A DNA stretch of 33,287 bases from DRQF01 sp964559135. GTDB taxonomy: Bacteria; Planctomycetota; GCA-002687715; DRQF01. The stretch is from the NCBI GenBank assembly GCA_964559135.1, contig CAZLGG010000039.1:1-33287 (forward strand), given 5' to 3'. Positions within the stretch are counted from its first letter, which is position 1; every line of letters begins with the position of its first letter. This document shows positions 1 to 8,950 of this stretch, one piece after another. The translations under genes were made by a program, and so were the position numbers. The notes beneath the pieces are model-generated. The model did no database searches. It worked only from the letters and a program-made list of their open reading frames with translations, and was not told the origin of the DNA.

Positions 1-734
1 AAGATCCAGGCGAGCAAGGCGCGGACCGTTTCCGCGGGTCCGCCCCACTCGGCGATGGTTCCCGCGAAATCGAGCCCCTTTCCGACGACGACATAGGCCT
101 CCGGTGGGCCCTCGACGGGCGTCACGAGGGCCACAGATCCGGGCAGCGAGAAGAGCGTCCTCGCCTCGTCGAAGGAGCGCCTCACCCAGAGCGGGTCTCT
201 GCGACGGATCTCGAGAAGCCTGAGCACATCTTCGCCCCTGGCCACACGAGCGGGTGATCCCTTCACCCGATCGAGAACGTCACCGGTCAACTGGAAACAC
301 TGCTCCTCACCCGCGGGTTCGAACCCGAATCGGGCGTAGAAGTCGGGCTTGTCGGTCCAAAGAATGACACCGTCGACACCGTGCCCGTCGGCCCGGTCGA
401 TCAAGGCCTCGCAGATGCGTCGGCCCAGACCCTGGCCGCGAGCTTCCGGGGCGACGCAAACAGCTCCTAGATTCGCGAGGCGCTTTTCGACCGTTCCATC
501 GACGTCGACGATCTCGTGGACGAGGTAGGCTCCGTGGGCGATGAGGCGGCGACCGTCTCGCACGACGAGGCGTGTCGAACGCGCCCGCGGCCCGACGAGC
601 AGGGGAAAGTCTTCGGCCATCGACATCCCTGCGCCGGCCCGCATGGATCGATCGACGAGCAGACCGGCTGCTCCAAAGTCTTCCTCGCGAAGCGTATCGA
701 CCATGAGGGGTAGGGCGGCGCTCACGTCAATCAT
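1..734 (-). CDS. GNAT-family N-acetyltransferase (3' end cut off by window)
   Basis: The reading frame starts at an ATG at 734 and stays open to the left edge, so about 244 residues are visible and the C-terminus is missing. GNAT motif A is clear: a beta strand LGAVCVAPEA followed by the acetyl-CoA pyrophosphate loop RGQGLGRR, then a helix and the typical YARFGFEPAG strand. The residues after about 150 continue beyond a single GNAT fold, so a second domain is likely. Known for the family: transfer of an acetyl group from acetyl-CoA to an amine; the substrate here cannot be told. It lies only 13 bases after flgL on the same strand, so it is probably the last or a late gene of the flagellar operon. 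Confidence 0.85.
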   Translation of the reverse strand, partial: MIDVSAALPLMVDTLREEDFGAAGLLVDRSMRAGAGMSMAEDFPLLVGPRARSTRLVVRDGRRLIAHGAYLVHEIVDVDGTVEKRLANLGAVCVAPEARGQGLGRRICEALIDRADGHGVDGVILWTDKPDFYARFGFEPAGEEQCFQLTGDVLDRVKGSPARVARGEDVLRLLEIRRRDPLWVRRSFDEARTLFSLPGSVALVTPVEGPPEAYVVVGKGLDFAGTIAEWGGPAETVRALLAWI

Positions 735-747
735 CGGTCCCTTTCGA

Positions 748-2187
748 TCAGAGAAAATTCAAGAGGCTCAGTTGGTTCACTCTCGAAGTGATCAGCAGAG
801 CGCTCTGATAGGCGGTCTCGTTCTGCTGCAACTCGGTCGTGGCCTCAGCGAGGTCTACATCCTCCGTCTTGGAGATGATCGACCGCAATCGAATATCGAG
901 ATCCTGAAGCCGTTGTTCCCCCGCCTGGAGACGGGATGAGTAGCCACCCAGCGTGCCCAGCTCCTCCAGGAGCTGGTCATGTCCTTGGTCCAACTGGGCC
1001 AAATAGCCGTTCACCCGCTCGATATCCTGATCCAGCGAGCCCCCCCCTTGGCCTGCAGTTTTCAAACCATCTCGGATGGCGATGAGGGAGTCGAAGAGAT
1101 TGAAGGAACCGAAGGTCACGTCTTCGACGCCGGTCGTCGTGACGCCCGTGCTATCGACGTTGAGCACTGCGCCGGTAAAAGAATCCACGATCTGCTGATT
1201 CGTGGCCGTGAAGTCGACGGGTGTCGTCGTTGCACCGCCGTCCAGCGAGTAAGTCGCCGACGACGTAACTGCCACGACTCCGACGAATCCCGGGGTGACC
1301 GAAGTGGTGTCGATATGGAGCGTCTCTCCGTTGGCCCCGGTCACGGTGAGGTCGGTCTGCGGGTTGACAAAGGCCACGGGGGGCCCACCGTTCAACGTGA
1401 TGGTTCCCGTCGTTCCGGCGGCATCGACCGAAAGCCCCAGGGTAAGGTTCCCCAACGCGGTATCGTCCGCCCCGGAAAGCCCGGACTGGAGCCCACCCGC
1501 GGCATAGGTTGTCTGACCATGGGCAACGATGAGCCTGTCCAGCCCCGTCCCGCTGTCGGTTCCCGTGCCCGGCTGAACTCCGGTCGATCCGTCGATCTTC
1601 GTCGCGCCCCTCGGGGACGACGAGAAAACCTTCGAGCCCGGAACGTTGAAAGCTGCAGTGACGCCGGGCCCGATCTCGGCCAAAAGCGTGTCGTCGTTGC
1701 CTTGGTAGACGACCCTTTGCTGCCCGGATGGGTCCGTGAGGAGGGCAAACGGCTGCACATCGCTTGCCGTGCCGCCGAACAGGTACCTCTCACCGATTCG
1801 CGAGTTCGCGAGAGCGATGATGTCTTGAAGGATGCCATCGATCTCGTTGGCAATCGTCCTTCGATCGGCCGTCGAGAGCGCACCGTTCAACCCCTGAACC
1901 ACGCGCTCGCGTACGTCCGCCACGCGGGCGGAAAGAGCCTGAAGATTCGAGGCAGCACTCTCTACGAACGTTTGTCCCTCGGAAGTGTTGGCCGAGAAGC
2001 GGTCGAGTTCCTTGGCTCTTTGCTTGAAGAACAGGAGTCGCGAGATCGCGGAAGGGTCGTCGGACGGCTTCTGAATGCGTTTGCCGGAGGCCAAGGCCTG
2101 CTGGCTCTTGAAGACTCGCGCGAAGGAACGCTGGACGTTGAACTGGGCCGCCCTTGCGCTCAAAGCCTGTGTCACTCGAAATCCCAT
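748..2187 (-). CDS. flgL: Flagellar hook-filament junction protein FlgL (HAP3)
   Basis: 479 residues. The N-terminus (MGFRVTQALS, then QQALASGKRIQKPSDDP) and the C-terminal helix (VDLAEATTELQQNETAYQSA) are the flagellin/HAP3 D0-D1 coiled-coil ends that pack at the hook-filament junction. IGERYLFGGT is a typical FlgL signature. At 479 residues it is longer than enteric FlgL (about 320); the extra length is a Gly/Thr-rich beta region at roughly 190-390, probably a surface domain. A GAAAGGGG ribosome-binding site precedes the ATG. It follows flgK by 12 bases. No csrA or fliW, often found beside flgL, is visible; the next gene is an acetyltransferase. Confidence 0.95.
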   Translation of the reverse strand: MGFRVTQALSARAAQFNVQRSFARVFKSQQALASGKRIQKPSDDPSAISRLLFFKQRAKELDRFSANTSEGQTFVESAASNLQALSARVADVRERVVQGLNGALSTADRRTIANEIDGILQDIIALANSRIGERYLFGGTASDVQPFALLTDPSGQQRVVYQGNDDTLLAEIGPGVTAAFNVPGSKVFSSSPRGATKIDGSTGVQPGTGTDSGTGLDRLIVAHGQTTYAAGGLQSGLSGADDTALGNLTLGLSVDAAGTTGTITLNGGPPVAFVNPQTDLTVTGANGETLHIDTTSVTPGFVGVVAVTSSATYSLDGGATTTPVDFTATNQQIVDSFTGAVLNVDSTGVTTTGVEDVTFGSFNLFDSLIAIRDGLKTAGQGGGSLDQDIERVNGYLAQLDQGHDQLLEELGTLGGYSSRLQAGEQRLQDLDIRLRSIISKTEDVDLAEATTELQQNETAYQSALLITSRVNQLSLLNFL

Positions 2188-2199
2188 GGTGATCCCCTT

Positions 2200-4527
2200 T
2201 CAAATACTCAGAAGGGTCTGATTCACATCGTTGATCGCCTGCACGAATCTGGCGGCGGCCGAGTACGCCTGTTCGAAGCGCTGGAGATTGGCGAGTTCCT
2301 CATCGACGGACACTCCTCGCGCTTGCTCCAAACGGCTGTTGAGGGCGTCAAAGAGCAGCGTTTCCGTCTGAAAAGTCAGCTCTTCGCGGGACACGTCGGT
2401 ACCCAATTTCGCCACCATGTCGTTGTAGAATTCCTCGACGCTCCGATTGCCGAGACTCCCCAACGCGCCATCCCTCAGGGAAAGCAGCCGCGAGATGTTC
2501 TGATTGTCCGCCGCAGCGGATGAAAGGCCCTGTGCGAGGAGCGATGGATCGTCCTTGAGAGACTGGGACACGTCGATGTCGGTCGCCCCGCTGCCGGTAA
2601 AGAATGCCGCCAATCCGAAGGCCGAGAGCAGGTCGGCCGAATCGGAATCAGCCAGGGCCTTCAGGGCAAACCGATCTCCCGCAGTCTGGCTGATGGCGCC
2701 AACCCCGAACGACACACTGATGCCGTCGACCACGTCGATGAGGTTTCCGGGCTCGTACCCCTGTCCCACGTCCAAGGTCGTGATGACCTGACCGGAGGCA
2801 TCGAGAACTTCGACAGCCAGGCCCGGCGTCACACCGATGCGGCCATCTGAGAGGGGACGGAACGTGAATTCCTCATCGTTCGCGCCCGAATAGGTTCCCG
2901 CCACGTTGACCGACACGCTTTGACCTGACCCGGTATCCAAAGTGGTGGAAAGTCCGAGCGAGGAGGTAGGAGATCCGGAGGCGTCGCTGATCAGCAGCGA
3001 CGAAGTAGTCCCCTGGGTATTCGAAGTCACGACGACGCGGCCGTCGACGACCTTGGCGGTCCCGCCTATGAGCGTCCCGTTGATCGCTTGCGCCACCTCG
3101 GACGCCGTCGCCTGGGAGATGTTGTTGAACTGAGCACTGTTGAACGTGATCGTCTGAGGCGCACCGCCGTCCACGGCGATCGAAATCGCGTCACCGCTCG
3201 CGAGAGAGAAAGGCCCAGAGAGGGCACCGGTGATCTGCCCCGAGGCGGATCCGAACAGATTGCTGTCGTCAGGATTCGCGTCCAGCGTGGGTGCGAAATG
3301 GAACCTCTTCCCGATGGCGGCGGAAACCGACAGCCTCCCCGTCCCGTCGACGGACGCATTCAGTCCCGAAATGCTGGACAATCGATTCACGAGATCGCCT
3401 ACGGTATCCGAGGAGATATCGATGTCGAGGCTGGTCTGTGTGATCGCTCCCGTCGCGTCGTCGATCACGTTCACAAGAAGAGTGCCGTCCTGAACGTCAA
3501 AAGGGAGCCCCGCGTTGACGATGAGCTCGTCGAGAAAGTCTCCGCTCTGGTTCGTGTCGACGAGGGGGTTGGAGGCCTGCAGACTCTGGTAGCCGCCTGT
3601 CGATGGGACACCCGTGGCGTGGATCTCGTTGAACTCTCGGATGAGGGATCGCGCCATCTGATCGAGCCCATCCTGACGTTCCTTGACTCCGCTCCCTTCC
3701 AGGTCGAGTAGCCCCTTCAACTGCCCGCTCGATACGTCGAGCGGCGCCACGGCGTCTTCCAGGATGACCTCGCTCTTGCCGTCGCTGTTCTTCGTGACCG
3801 AAAGCGGAATGGCGCGGTTGACGCCGACCACCAACTGCCCTCCGATGTTGACGCGAACACGGCCGGCGCCCAGATCGTTGACCCTGATGTCGACGTAGGT
3901 CGCCAACTCGTCCAGAAGGCGGCTCTGTCCATCCAGGAGTTCGGCGGGAGGCGGCCCCAATCCTTGGGCTGCAGTCAGTCGGTCATTGATGTCAGCGAGC
4001 GCCTGCCCGATCGCATTGATGCGCTCGGTCGTGGAGGAAATCTGGTCACCCACGCCCTGCGAGTTGGAAGTGAGGTCCTGCTGGATGCGGCGGATACGTT
4101 CCGTCAACGCCGTTCCGGCCTGAACGACACCCGACCGGAGCGCGCTCTCGTCCGGCGTCGCGCCCAGGCCTGATAGGCCGTTGAACAGGTTGCCCAGGAG
4201 CGCCGAAACCCCTCCTTCGCCCGGCTCGCCGAAGATCTGTTCGATCTCCTGCAAGCTCTGCAGGCCGACGGAGCGACGGGCGACTTCGTGTTGCTGGATG
4301 CGAAGGCGACTCAACAAGAGATCGTCGGTGACCCTCTCGATCGAGTTGACGCGAACACCTCCCCCTAGGCGAAGCCCGCGGGAGAAGGTTCCGCCCACGG
4401 TTTCCAGGAGCACACGCTCTCGTGAGTACCCGGGAGTGGAGGCGTTGGCCAAGTTCTGCCCGATGGTATTGATCGCCGTCCGAGCCGAGATGAGGGCTGA
4501 AAGCCCTGTGTCGAATCCGATGGGCAT
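2200..4527 (-). CDS. flgK: Flagellar hook-associated protein 1, FlgK
   Basis: 775 residues from the ATG at 4527, which follows the flgN stop with a one-base gap; an in-frame extension further upstream lies inside flgN and is rejected. The N-terminal MPIGFDTGLSALISAR and NLANASTPGYSRERV are the conserved rod/hook/HAP D0 motif. The C-terminal VSVDEELANLQRFEQAYSAA is the matching HAP1 helix. FlgK joins hook to filament. It is well above the ~550 residues of enteric FlgK. The extra length holds several beta-rich insert domains in the middle. One, at about 444-524 (DGGAPQTITF ... AQAINGTLIGG ... VVVTSNTQGTTSSLLI), resembles an insert in FlgE of this same operon. Confidence 0.95.
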   Translation of the reverse strand: MPIGFDTGLSALISARTAINTIGQNLANASTPGYSRERVLLETVGGTFSRGLRLGGGVRVNSIERVTDDLLLSRLRIQQHEVARRSVGLQSLQEIEQIFGEPGEGGVSALLGNLFNGLSGLGATPDESALRSGVVQAGTALTERIRRIQQDLTSNSQGVGDQISSTTERINAIGQALADINDRLTAAQGLGPPPAELLDGQSRLLDELATYVDIRVNDLGAGRVRVNIGGQLVVGVNRAIPLSVTKNSDGKSEVILEDAVAPLDVSSGQLKGLLDLEGSGVKERQDGLDQMARSLIREFNEIHATGVPSTGGYQSLQASNPLVDTNQSGDFLDELIVNAGLPFDVQDGTLLVNVIDDATGAITQTSLDIDISSDTVGDLVNRLSSISGLNASVDGTGRLSVSAAIGKRFHFAPTLDANPDDSNLFGSASGQITGALSGPFSLASGDAISIAVDGGAPQTITFNSAQFNNISQATASEVAQAINGTLIGGTAKVVDGRVVVTSNTQGTTSSLLISDASGSPTSSLGLSTTLDTGSGQSVSVNVAGTYSGANDEEFTFRPLSDGRIGVTPGLAVEVLDASGQVITTLDVGQGYEPGNLIDVVDGISVSFGVGAISQTAGDRFALKALADSDSADLLSAFGLAAFFTGSGATDIDVSQSLKDDPSLLAQGLSSAAADNQNISRLLSLRDGALGSLGNRSVEEFYNDMVAKLGTDVSREELTFQTETLLFDALNSRLEQARGVSVDEELANLQRFEQAYSAAARFVQAINDVNQTLLSI

Positions 4528-4528
4528 A

Positions 4529-5041
4529 TCAGAGGCTCCGCTCGAGCGACGCTTCGGCCGCACGGCGCATCTCGCCGTCCGCACCGTAGGTGGTCATCGA
4601 ATCTCCCAGGCAGAGGATCGCGTTGAGAAGTTCCCGGTCGAAGGACATCGCCTGCCGGGCCAGCATGCCGGTCTTGTTCGCGGCGCGCCTGAGATCCTTC
4701 GCAGCGGACCGCGCTTCGCCTAGAAGCTGCTGCAAACCCGCCTGTTCCGAAGATGGAAGGGCAGCAATCACCTCTGCGACGCCGTCGCGGCGAAAGGACC
4801 GGCCCGTCACTCTTTCCAGGTGAGAGAAGATTTTTCGACGATTGGTCTCGAGAGCCTCCATCCCTTTGAGCTTGGGCTCGGCTTCGACGAGGCAAGCCTC
4901 CAGGCCCTCGATGTCCTGCGCCACGATGCGGTCACTCAGGGCGTCCATCAGCGAGCCCATTCCGTCCTGAACCTTGAGGGCGTCCCTCAGGTAGACCTCG
5001 AGAAGCCTCGCATCCGATTCCGTGGTTCGCGCTCCACTCAT
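4529..5041 (-). CDS. flgN: FlgN-like flagellar export chaperone
   Basis: 170 residues, almost entirely helical with leucine/alanine heptads, as in FlgN chaperones, which hold FlgK and FlgL in the cytoplasm before export. A RRKIFSHLERVTG segment and a late SFDRELLNAIL helix fit the FlgN fold, but sequence conservation in this family is weak and the call leans on position: the gene sits directly before flgK and flgL. The start overlaps the flgJ stop by four bases (ATGA), and a GGAAGGAAAGGAAG tract gives a strong ribosome-binding site. It could instead be another coiled-coil flagellar protein. Confidence 0.75.
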   Translation of the reverse strand: MSGARTTESDARLLEVYLRDALKVQDGMGSLMDALSDRIVAQDIEGLEACLVEAEPKLKGMEALETNRRKIFSHLERVTGRSFRRDGVAEVIAALPSSEQAGLQQLLGEARSAAKDLRRAANKTGMLARQAMSFDRELLNAILCLGDSMTTYGADGEMRRAAEASLERSL

Positions 5042-5409
5042 TGTTCTTCCTTTCCTTCCGCTGCAGGGACATCCTCAGACGCTTTGCCGCCCCGGCGCTG
5101 CATTTCGGCCCGAACGACCATCTCCGCGATGCCGATTCCCCCGCTCTCCGAGAGTTGCTCACCCATCATCTGATCGAACAGGCCGCCGTAGATGCCTCCG
5201 TCGTCAGAACCGAAAAGACCCTCCTCGGTCATCCCCTCGCGCAGTTTGCCGACAAGCATGGAGACGAAGACGCCCTCCAGTCCCTTGGCGGCACGCTCCA
5301 ATTCCTCATCCGAAAGCTCGTCAGTCTTCTTCCGTCCGAGTGCGCCCACGTCGACCGTCGAAGACGGTACGGGCAACGGCGACTCGGGGAGTCCAAGGGA
5401 TTGAATCAT
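5038..5409 (-). CDS. flgJ: Rod-binding protein FlgJ, rod-cap domain only
   Basis: 123 residues. The segment ELERAAKGLEGVFVSMLV...LREGM matches the rod-binding N-terminal domain of FlgJ, which caps the growing rod in the periplasm; IYGGLFDQMMGEQLSESGGIG is also typical. The muramidase domain of the enterobacterial two-domain FlgJ is absent, as in many other phyla, so a separate peptidoglycan hydrolase must open the wall. The ATG at 5409 is preferred over the GTG three bases upstream because GGAGGT then lies six bases from the start. The start shares one base with the flgI stop (TGATG), which suggests translational coupling. Confidence 0.88.
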   Translation of the reverse strand: MIQSLGLPESPLPVPSSTVDVGALGRKKTDELSDEELERAAKGLEGVFVSMLVGKLREGMTEEGLFGSDDGGIYGGLFDQMMGEQLSESGGIGIAEMVVRAEMQRRGGKASEDVPAAEGKEEQ

Positions 5410-6494
5410 CACCGCACCTCCAAGTCCGCGTGCAGGGCACCCGCGGCCTTGATCCCCTGCAGGATCGCAATCAACTGCCTTGGCGACGCCCCCAAGGCGT
5501 TCAACGATGCCGCCAACTGGGCCACGCTCTCGCCACCCTTGACGACCTGAAGCCCCGATTTCTCCTCCTCGATGCTCACACGCGATCTCGGCACCGCGGC
5601 GATGGACGGCCCCTCGGTGAACGAGTTGGCGACGACCGGCTGAGGCGCCTCCTCGACCGTCACACTCAGATCTCCCTGAGCCACCGCTACCTTCGAGATT
5701 CTCACGTTTGCGCCAGCCACGATGAAGCCGGACTTCTCGTCGATGACGATTTTGGAGACGGTGTGAACCTCAACCGTGAGGTCTTGAATGGAGGCGATGA
5801 ATTCGGTGACGCGATCCTTCATCGTGGCTGGGACATGCACCTCCACGACGCCGGCGTTGACGGCCCGGGCCGCTCCCGGATATTTTCCGTTGACGACCTT
5901 CTCGATGTTGTAGGCCGTGGTCCAATCCTGATTCTTCAGGTTCAAGGTGACTACGTCCCTCAGATCGGTGATCCGCATCGGAATCGCCTTCTCCACGAGA
6001 GCACCGTTGGGGATGTTGGCCACGGTCGGATGGTTGATCGTCACGGACGACCCCGACTGTCCCTGAGCCGAGACGCCATTGACGACGACGGGCCCCTCGG
6101 CGATCGCGTAGACGGTTTCCGCGTCAAATCCGGCCAATCGCGTATCCAGCAGAGTCCCCCCTCGAAGACTCTTCGCGTCGAGCATGGAAGAGACCGTCAC
6201 GTCGATCCGACTTCCGGGCCGACGGAATGGATCGATGCGTGCCGTCACCATGACGACGGCGGCGTTGGAGGCATCGAGATCGGTTTCCAGTGCGTTCACG
6301 CCGCTGCGCTTCAGCACGTTCGCGATCATACGGCGGGCGAGTTTCGACTTGTCACCCTCGCCGTTCAGGCCGACGACGAGCCCCACTCCGCGAATGATGT
6401 TGTCCCGAACGCCTTCTATCCCCGTCAGCTCGCCTATGCGGGCCTGCGAGAAGAGTGACGTAGACAGCGTGAGAAGAATGAAGAATCTGCGCAC
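5409..6494 (-). CDS. flgI: Flagellar P-ring protein FlgI
   Basis: 361 residues, the usual length. After a signal peptide (RRFFILLTLSTSLFSQA) the mature protein begins ARIGELTGIEGVRDN and continues IIRGVGLVVGLNGEGDK, the hallmark of FlgI, which forms the ring in the peptidoglycan layer. PFRRPGSRIDVTVSS and the C-terminal SLNALGASPRQLIAILQGIK are also diagnostic. I chose the GTG at 6494 because AGGAGA, overlapping the flgH stop, sits six bases before it and because it gives a proper signal peptide; the longer frame would reach into flgH. It is 11 bases after flgH. Confidence 0.96.
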   Translation of the reverse strand: MRRFFILLTLSTSLFSQARIGELTGIEGVRDNIIRGVGLVVGLNGEGDKSKLARRMIANVLKRSGVNALETDLDASNAAVVMVTARIDPFRRPGSRIDVTVSSMLDAKSLRGGTLLDTRLAGFDAETVYAIAEGPVVVNGVSAQGQSGSSVTINHPTVANIPNGALVEKAIPMRITDLRDVVTLNLKNQDWTTAYNIEKVVNGKYPGAARAVNAGVVEVHVPATMKDRVTEFIASIQDLTVEVHTVSKIVIDEKSGFIVAGANVRISKVAVAQGDLSVTVEEAPQPVVANSFTEGPSIAAVPRSRVSIEEEKSGLQVVKGGESVAQLAASLNALGASPRQLIAILQGIKAAGALHADLEVR

Positions 6495-6505
6495 GAGTTC
6501 TCTCC

Positions 6506-7099
6506 TTAGAAGGGCCAGACGATGTCGAGGAGACGCGAGAACCAACCGCGGTTCGTCGCCTGATTGAGAAACCCTTCGCCCTCGTAGGCGATGGAAGCAT
6601 TTGCGATCTGCGATGAGAGGACGGTGTTCACCGACGTCACATCCAAGCCGCGGACGAGACCCGTCAGACGGATGCTTTTCGTCTCGCCGTCCATGATGAT
6701 GCTTCGCGTCCCTTCGATGAGCAGGTTTCCGTTGGGAAGTCGGTCGATCACGACCACGCTCATGGTCGTTCGGAAGCTATTGTCCTTGTCGTAGGTCCCC
6801 TTGCCGTCGAAAGTCCGCGTCGACGTGCCCTTCGCCGCGGGGAGAGGCTCGAAGAGATTCGGCAAAATGTCGAAGTTTTCGAGAACCGCATCCAACGTGG
6901 ATTCCTTCTCGAGCTTCGAAAGCTCCTTGTTCTTCACGATCTGGCTCTCGTCGATGACGACGGTCAGAATGTCGCCCACGTTGCGGGCGATCGTGTCGGT
7001 GAAAAGCGACGGCATAGGGCGATCGGGGTTCCAGAGCGACTGTCCCACCACGGACGCGCACAGGACGAGACCCGAGATAAGGATGAAGAGTGGTTTCAC
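6506..7099 (-). CDS. flgH: Flagellar L-ring protein FlgH
   Basis: 197 residues from a GTG at 7099 whose GTGA overlaps the flgA stop; a GGGGG-containing site precedes it. FARNVGDILTVVIDE-type core (here IARNVGDILTVVIDE), the conserved VVVIDRLPNGNLLIEG strand pair and IRLTGLVRGLDV are FlgH signatures. FlgH forms the outer-membrane ring. In well-studied species it is a lipoprotein; here the only Cys in the signal region is in LVLCASVVG, which lacks the small residue normally found at -1 of a lipobox, so a signal-peptidase I cleavage near VVG-QSLW is more likely. How the ring is anchored is therefore uncertain. Confidence 0.94.
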   Translation of the reverse strand: MKPLFILISGLVLCASVVGQSLWNPDRPMPSLFTDTIARNVGDILTVVIDESQIVKNKELSKLEKESTLDAVLENFDILPNLFEPLPAAKGTSTRTFDGKGTYDKDNSFRTTMSVVVIDRLPNGNLLIEGTRSIIMDGETKSIRLTGLVRGLDVTSVNTVLSSQIANASIAYEGEGFLNQATNRGWFSRLLDIVWPF

Positions 7100-8139
7100 G
7101 GTCTCGATCCCCCTTGCTGTCCGACGGCCACCTCGACGATGCGGGGGCTCACGACGATTCCATACACGGTTTTCTTGGACCCCATGTTGATGAGAGCAAT
7201 GCGTTGCCCGATGGCTCCGTCCTGGGACGCTTGGCACACCGCTTGGGCTACGAGTCCTCCAATACGAACCCGAGCCGTCACGATGTCGCCTTTGTGAATC
7301 GCCGGCAGCCCCTCGATGCTCGTGTCCGAAAGCAGCATGCCCCGCTCGAGATGCCGCAAAGTCTTCCTTCCCACGGCCTCCATGATGTCGTGAAAGAGGC
7401 CCTGGTTGTTTCCGTCCATGACGACGGTCGTCAGCTCCAGGTCTTCGGGCGCGAGCACTCTTCCCTTCGCGACGCGCCGAGCCATCCGAACGACCTCGAC
7501 CGGCCTCCGAACGATGACCGGAACGATCACGCGACGTTGCACGACACCGTCCGCCTTGACGATCAAGGAGAGATCGAGCCGCCCGGCCATCGTTCTGTTC
7601 CTCGTGTCCTCCTCGACGTCGAGAGCGAATCGGAAGCGACCGACCGGGGCGTCAAAGGGACGAAAGGTCCCGACGAAGCGGATCTCCGAGTCCTTGGCTC
7701 GAGAACCCAGGACACCCTCGATGTGCCGGCGAATGGCTCGCTCCGCGCGTCGTGCGTCGATGCGAACCCGCTTCTGCACGGCCTGCACGCGCTCCGGTCC
7801 ATCGATCTCGAGGACCTTGGCGTCGACGCCGGCGTCGATGAGACTCCGGCGGACGAGTTTCCGTTCCACGGTGAGAACGCTGGAATCCTTGCTCCAACGC
7901 CCCAGCTCGACCCGGGCGAGGCGGGCACGCAACCCGGCGCTGCGCCGCTTTCCGGCAAAGACATCGATCTTGGCTATGTCGCCGAGAAGCAGACGGCTTC
8001 CGCGAAACTCGCTCGTCGGAGTTTTCATGGTGACGATGACGCCGGCCTTGGACTGAGCTCGACCAGACGTGGCCAGAATGAGCCCGGCGATGAGGAGAAT
8101 CAGTCTTTGCATCACGATGTTTTTCCTCGTCCTGTTCAT
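7096..8139 (-). CDS. flgA: Flagellar P-ring assembly chaperone FlgA
   Basis: 347 residues. There is an N-terminal signal peptide (QRLILLIAGLILATSGRAQS). The C-terminal half holds the SAF/FlgA domain: RRVAKGRVLAPEDLELT, then KTLRHLERGMLLSDT, then GDIVTARVRIGGL, ending with the SPRIVEVAV strand. FlgA is a periplasmic chaperone for P-ring assembly by FlgI, and flgI lies two genes downstream. The ATG at 8139 shares a base with the flgG stop (TGATG). A shorter start at 8112 or 8115, with AGGAA upstream, would also keep the signal peptide, so the exact start is open. It overlaps flgH by four bases. Confidence 0.9.
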   Translation of the reverse strand: MNRTRKNIVMQRLILLIAGLILATSGRAQSKAGVIVTMKTPTSEFRGSRLLLGDIAKIDVFAGKRRSAGLRARLARVELGRWSKDSSVLTVERKLVRRSLIDAGVDAKVLEIDGPERVQAVQKRVRIDARRAERAIRRHIEGVLGSRAKDSEIRFVGTFRPFDAPVGRFRFALDVEEDTRNRTMAGRLDLSLIVKADGVVQRRVIVPVIVRRPVEVVRMARRVAKGRVLAPEDLELTTVVMDGNNQGLFHDIMEAVGRKTLRHLERGMLLSDTSIEGLPAIHKGDIVTARVRIGGLVAQAVCQASQDGAIGQRIALINMGSKKTVYGIVVSPRIVEVAVGQQGGSRP

Positions 8140-8903
8140 CACTGGAGGATCTGGTTCACGGTGGTGAGCATCTGATCGGCCGAAGAGATGGCTCGGCTAT
8201 TCGTCTCATAGGCGCGCTGGGACACGATGAGACTCACGAGTTCGTTGACCACGTCGACGTTGGATCGTTCGAGGAACCCCTGCACGATGGTGCCGTAACC
8301 GTTCTGCCCCGGGGTCCCGGTCGTGGGGGTCCCCGAAGCGGCGCTCTCGCGCAGGAGGTTGCCACCGGTGGAATCGAGGCCGGCCGGGTTTCGAAAATTG
8401 ACGAGCTGGAGTTGCCCCAGCTGGGTTGCTGCTTGATCTCCGACTCGCGCCGAAATCGTACCGTCGGCGGAGATGGCCAACGTGGCGCCCTCGGGGACGT
8501 TGATGTTGGGGACCAGCTTCAGCCCCTGAGAGTTGACGACGTCGCCGTTCGAGTCCGCATGGAAGTTCCCGTCCCGGGTGTAGACGGTCCCGCCGTTGAT
8601 GTCCTGAAGCTGGAAGAATCCATTGCCGGTGATCACCAGATCGAGCGCACGGCCGGTTTCCTCGAGAACGCCGGGAGCGAAGACCTTGGTCGTACTCACG
8701 AGCCGGGACCCGGCGCCGATCTGCAAAGACGCAGGCTTCTGGGTGCCTGCATCACCCAAGTTGGAATAGAGCAGGTCCTCGAAGTTCGCCTGGGACTTCT
8801 TGAAGCCCGTGGTGTTGACGTTGGCCAGATTGTTGGCGATGACGTCGATGCGGGTCTGCTGCGCGCGCATGCCCGTCGCAGCCGTAAAGAGTGCCTTGAT
8901 CAT
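8139..8903 (-). CDS. flgG: Flagellar distal rod protein FlgG
   Basis: 254 residues, close to the usual 260. The N-terminus MIKALFTAATGMRAQQTRID followed by IANNLANVNTTGFKKSQANF is the canonical FlgG motif. GNGFFQL, VYTRDGNFH and the C-terminal QGFLERSNVDVVNELVSLI plus QRAYETNSR are also diagnostic. FlgG builds the distal rod that passes through the P and L rings encoded just downstream. The upstream purine tract (GAGAGAGAGAAAGAGGAGAGA) directly abuts the ATG and serves as ribosome-binding site. It is separated from flgF by 47 bases. Confidence 0.97.
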   Translation of the reverse strand: MIKALFTAATGMRAQQTRIDVIANNLANVNTTGFKKSQANFEDLLYSNLGDAGTQKPASLQIGAGSRLVSTTKVFAPGVLEETGRALDLVITGNGFFQLQDINGGTVYTRDGNFHADSNGDVVNSQGLKLVPNINVPEGATLAISADGTISARVGDQAATQLGQLQLVNFRNPAGLDSTGGNLLRESAASGTPTTGTPGQNGYGTIVQGFLERSNVDVVNELVSLIVSQRAYETNSRAISSADQMLTTVNQILQ

Positions 8904-8950
8904 TCTCTCCTCTTTCTCTCTCTCGTGCTCGAATCCCGTGACCGCATGGA

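Noticed and set aside
979..2523. Long plus-strand frame (514 codons) across flgL
   Set aside because: Antisense to clear flgL and flgK; high GC makes long open shadow frames, and the product has no recognisable fold.
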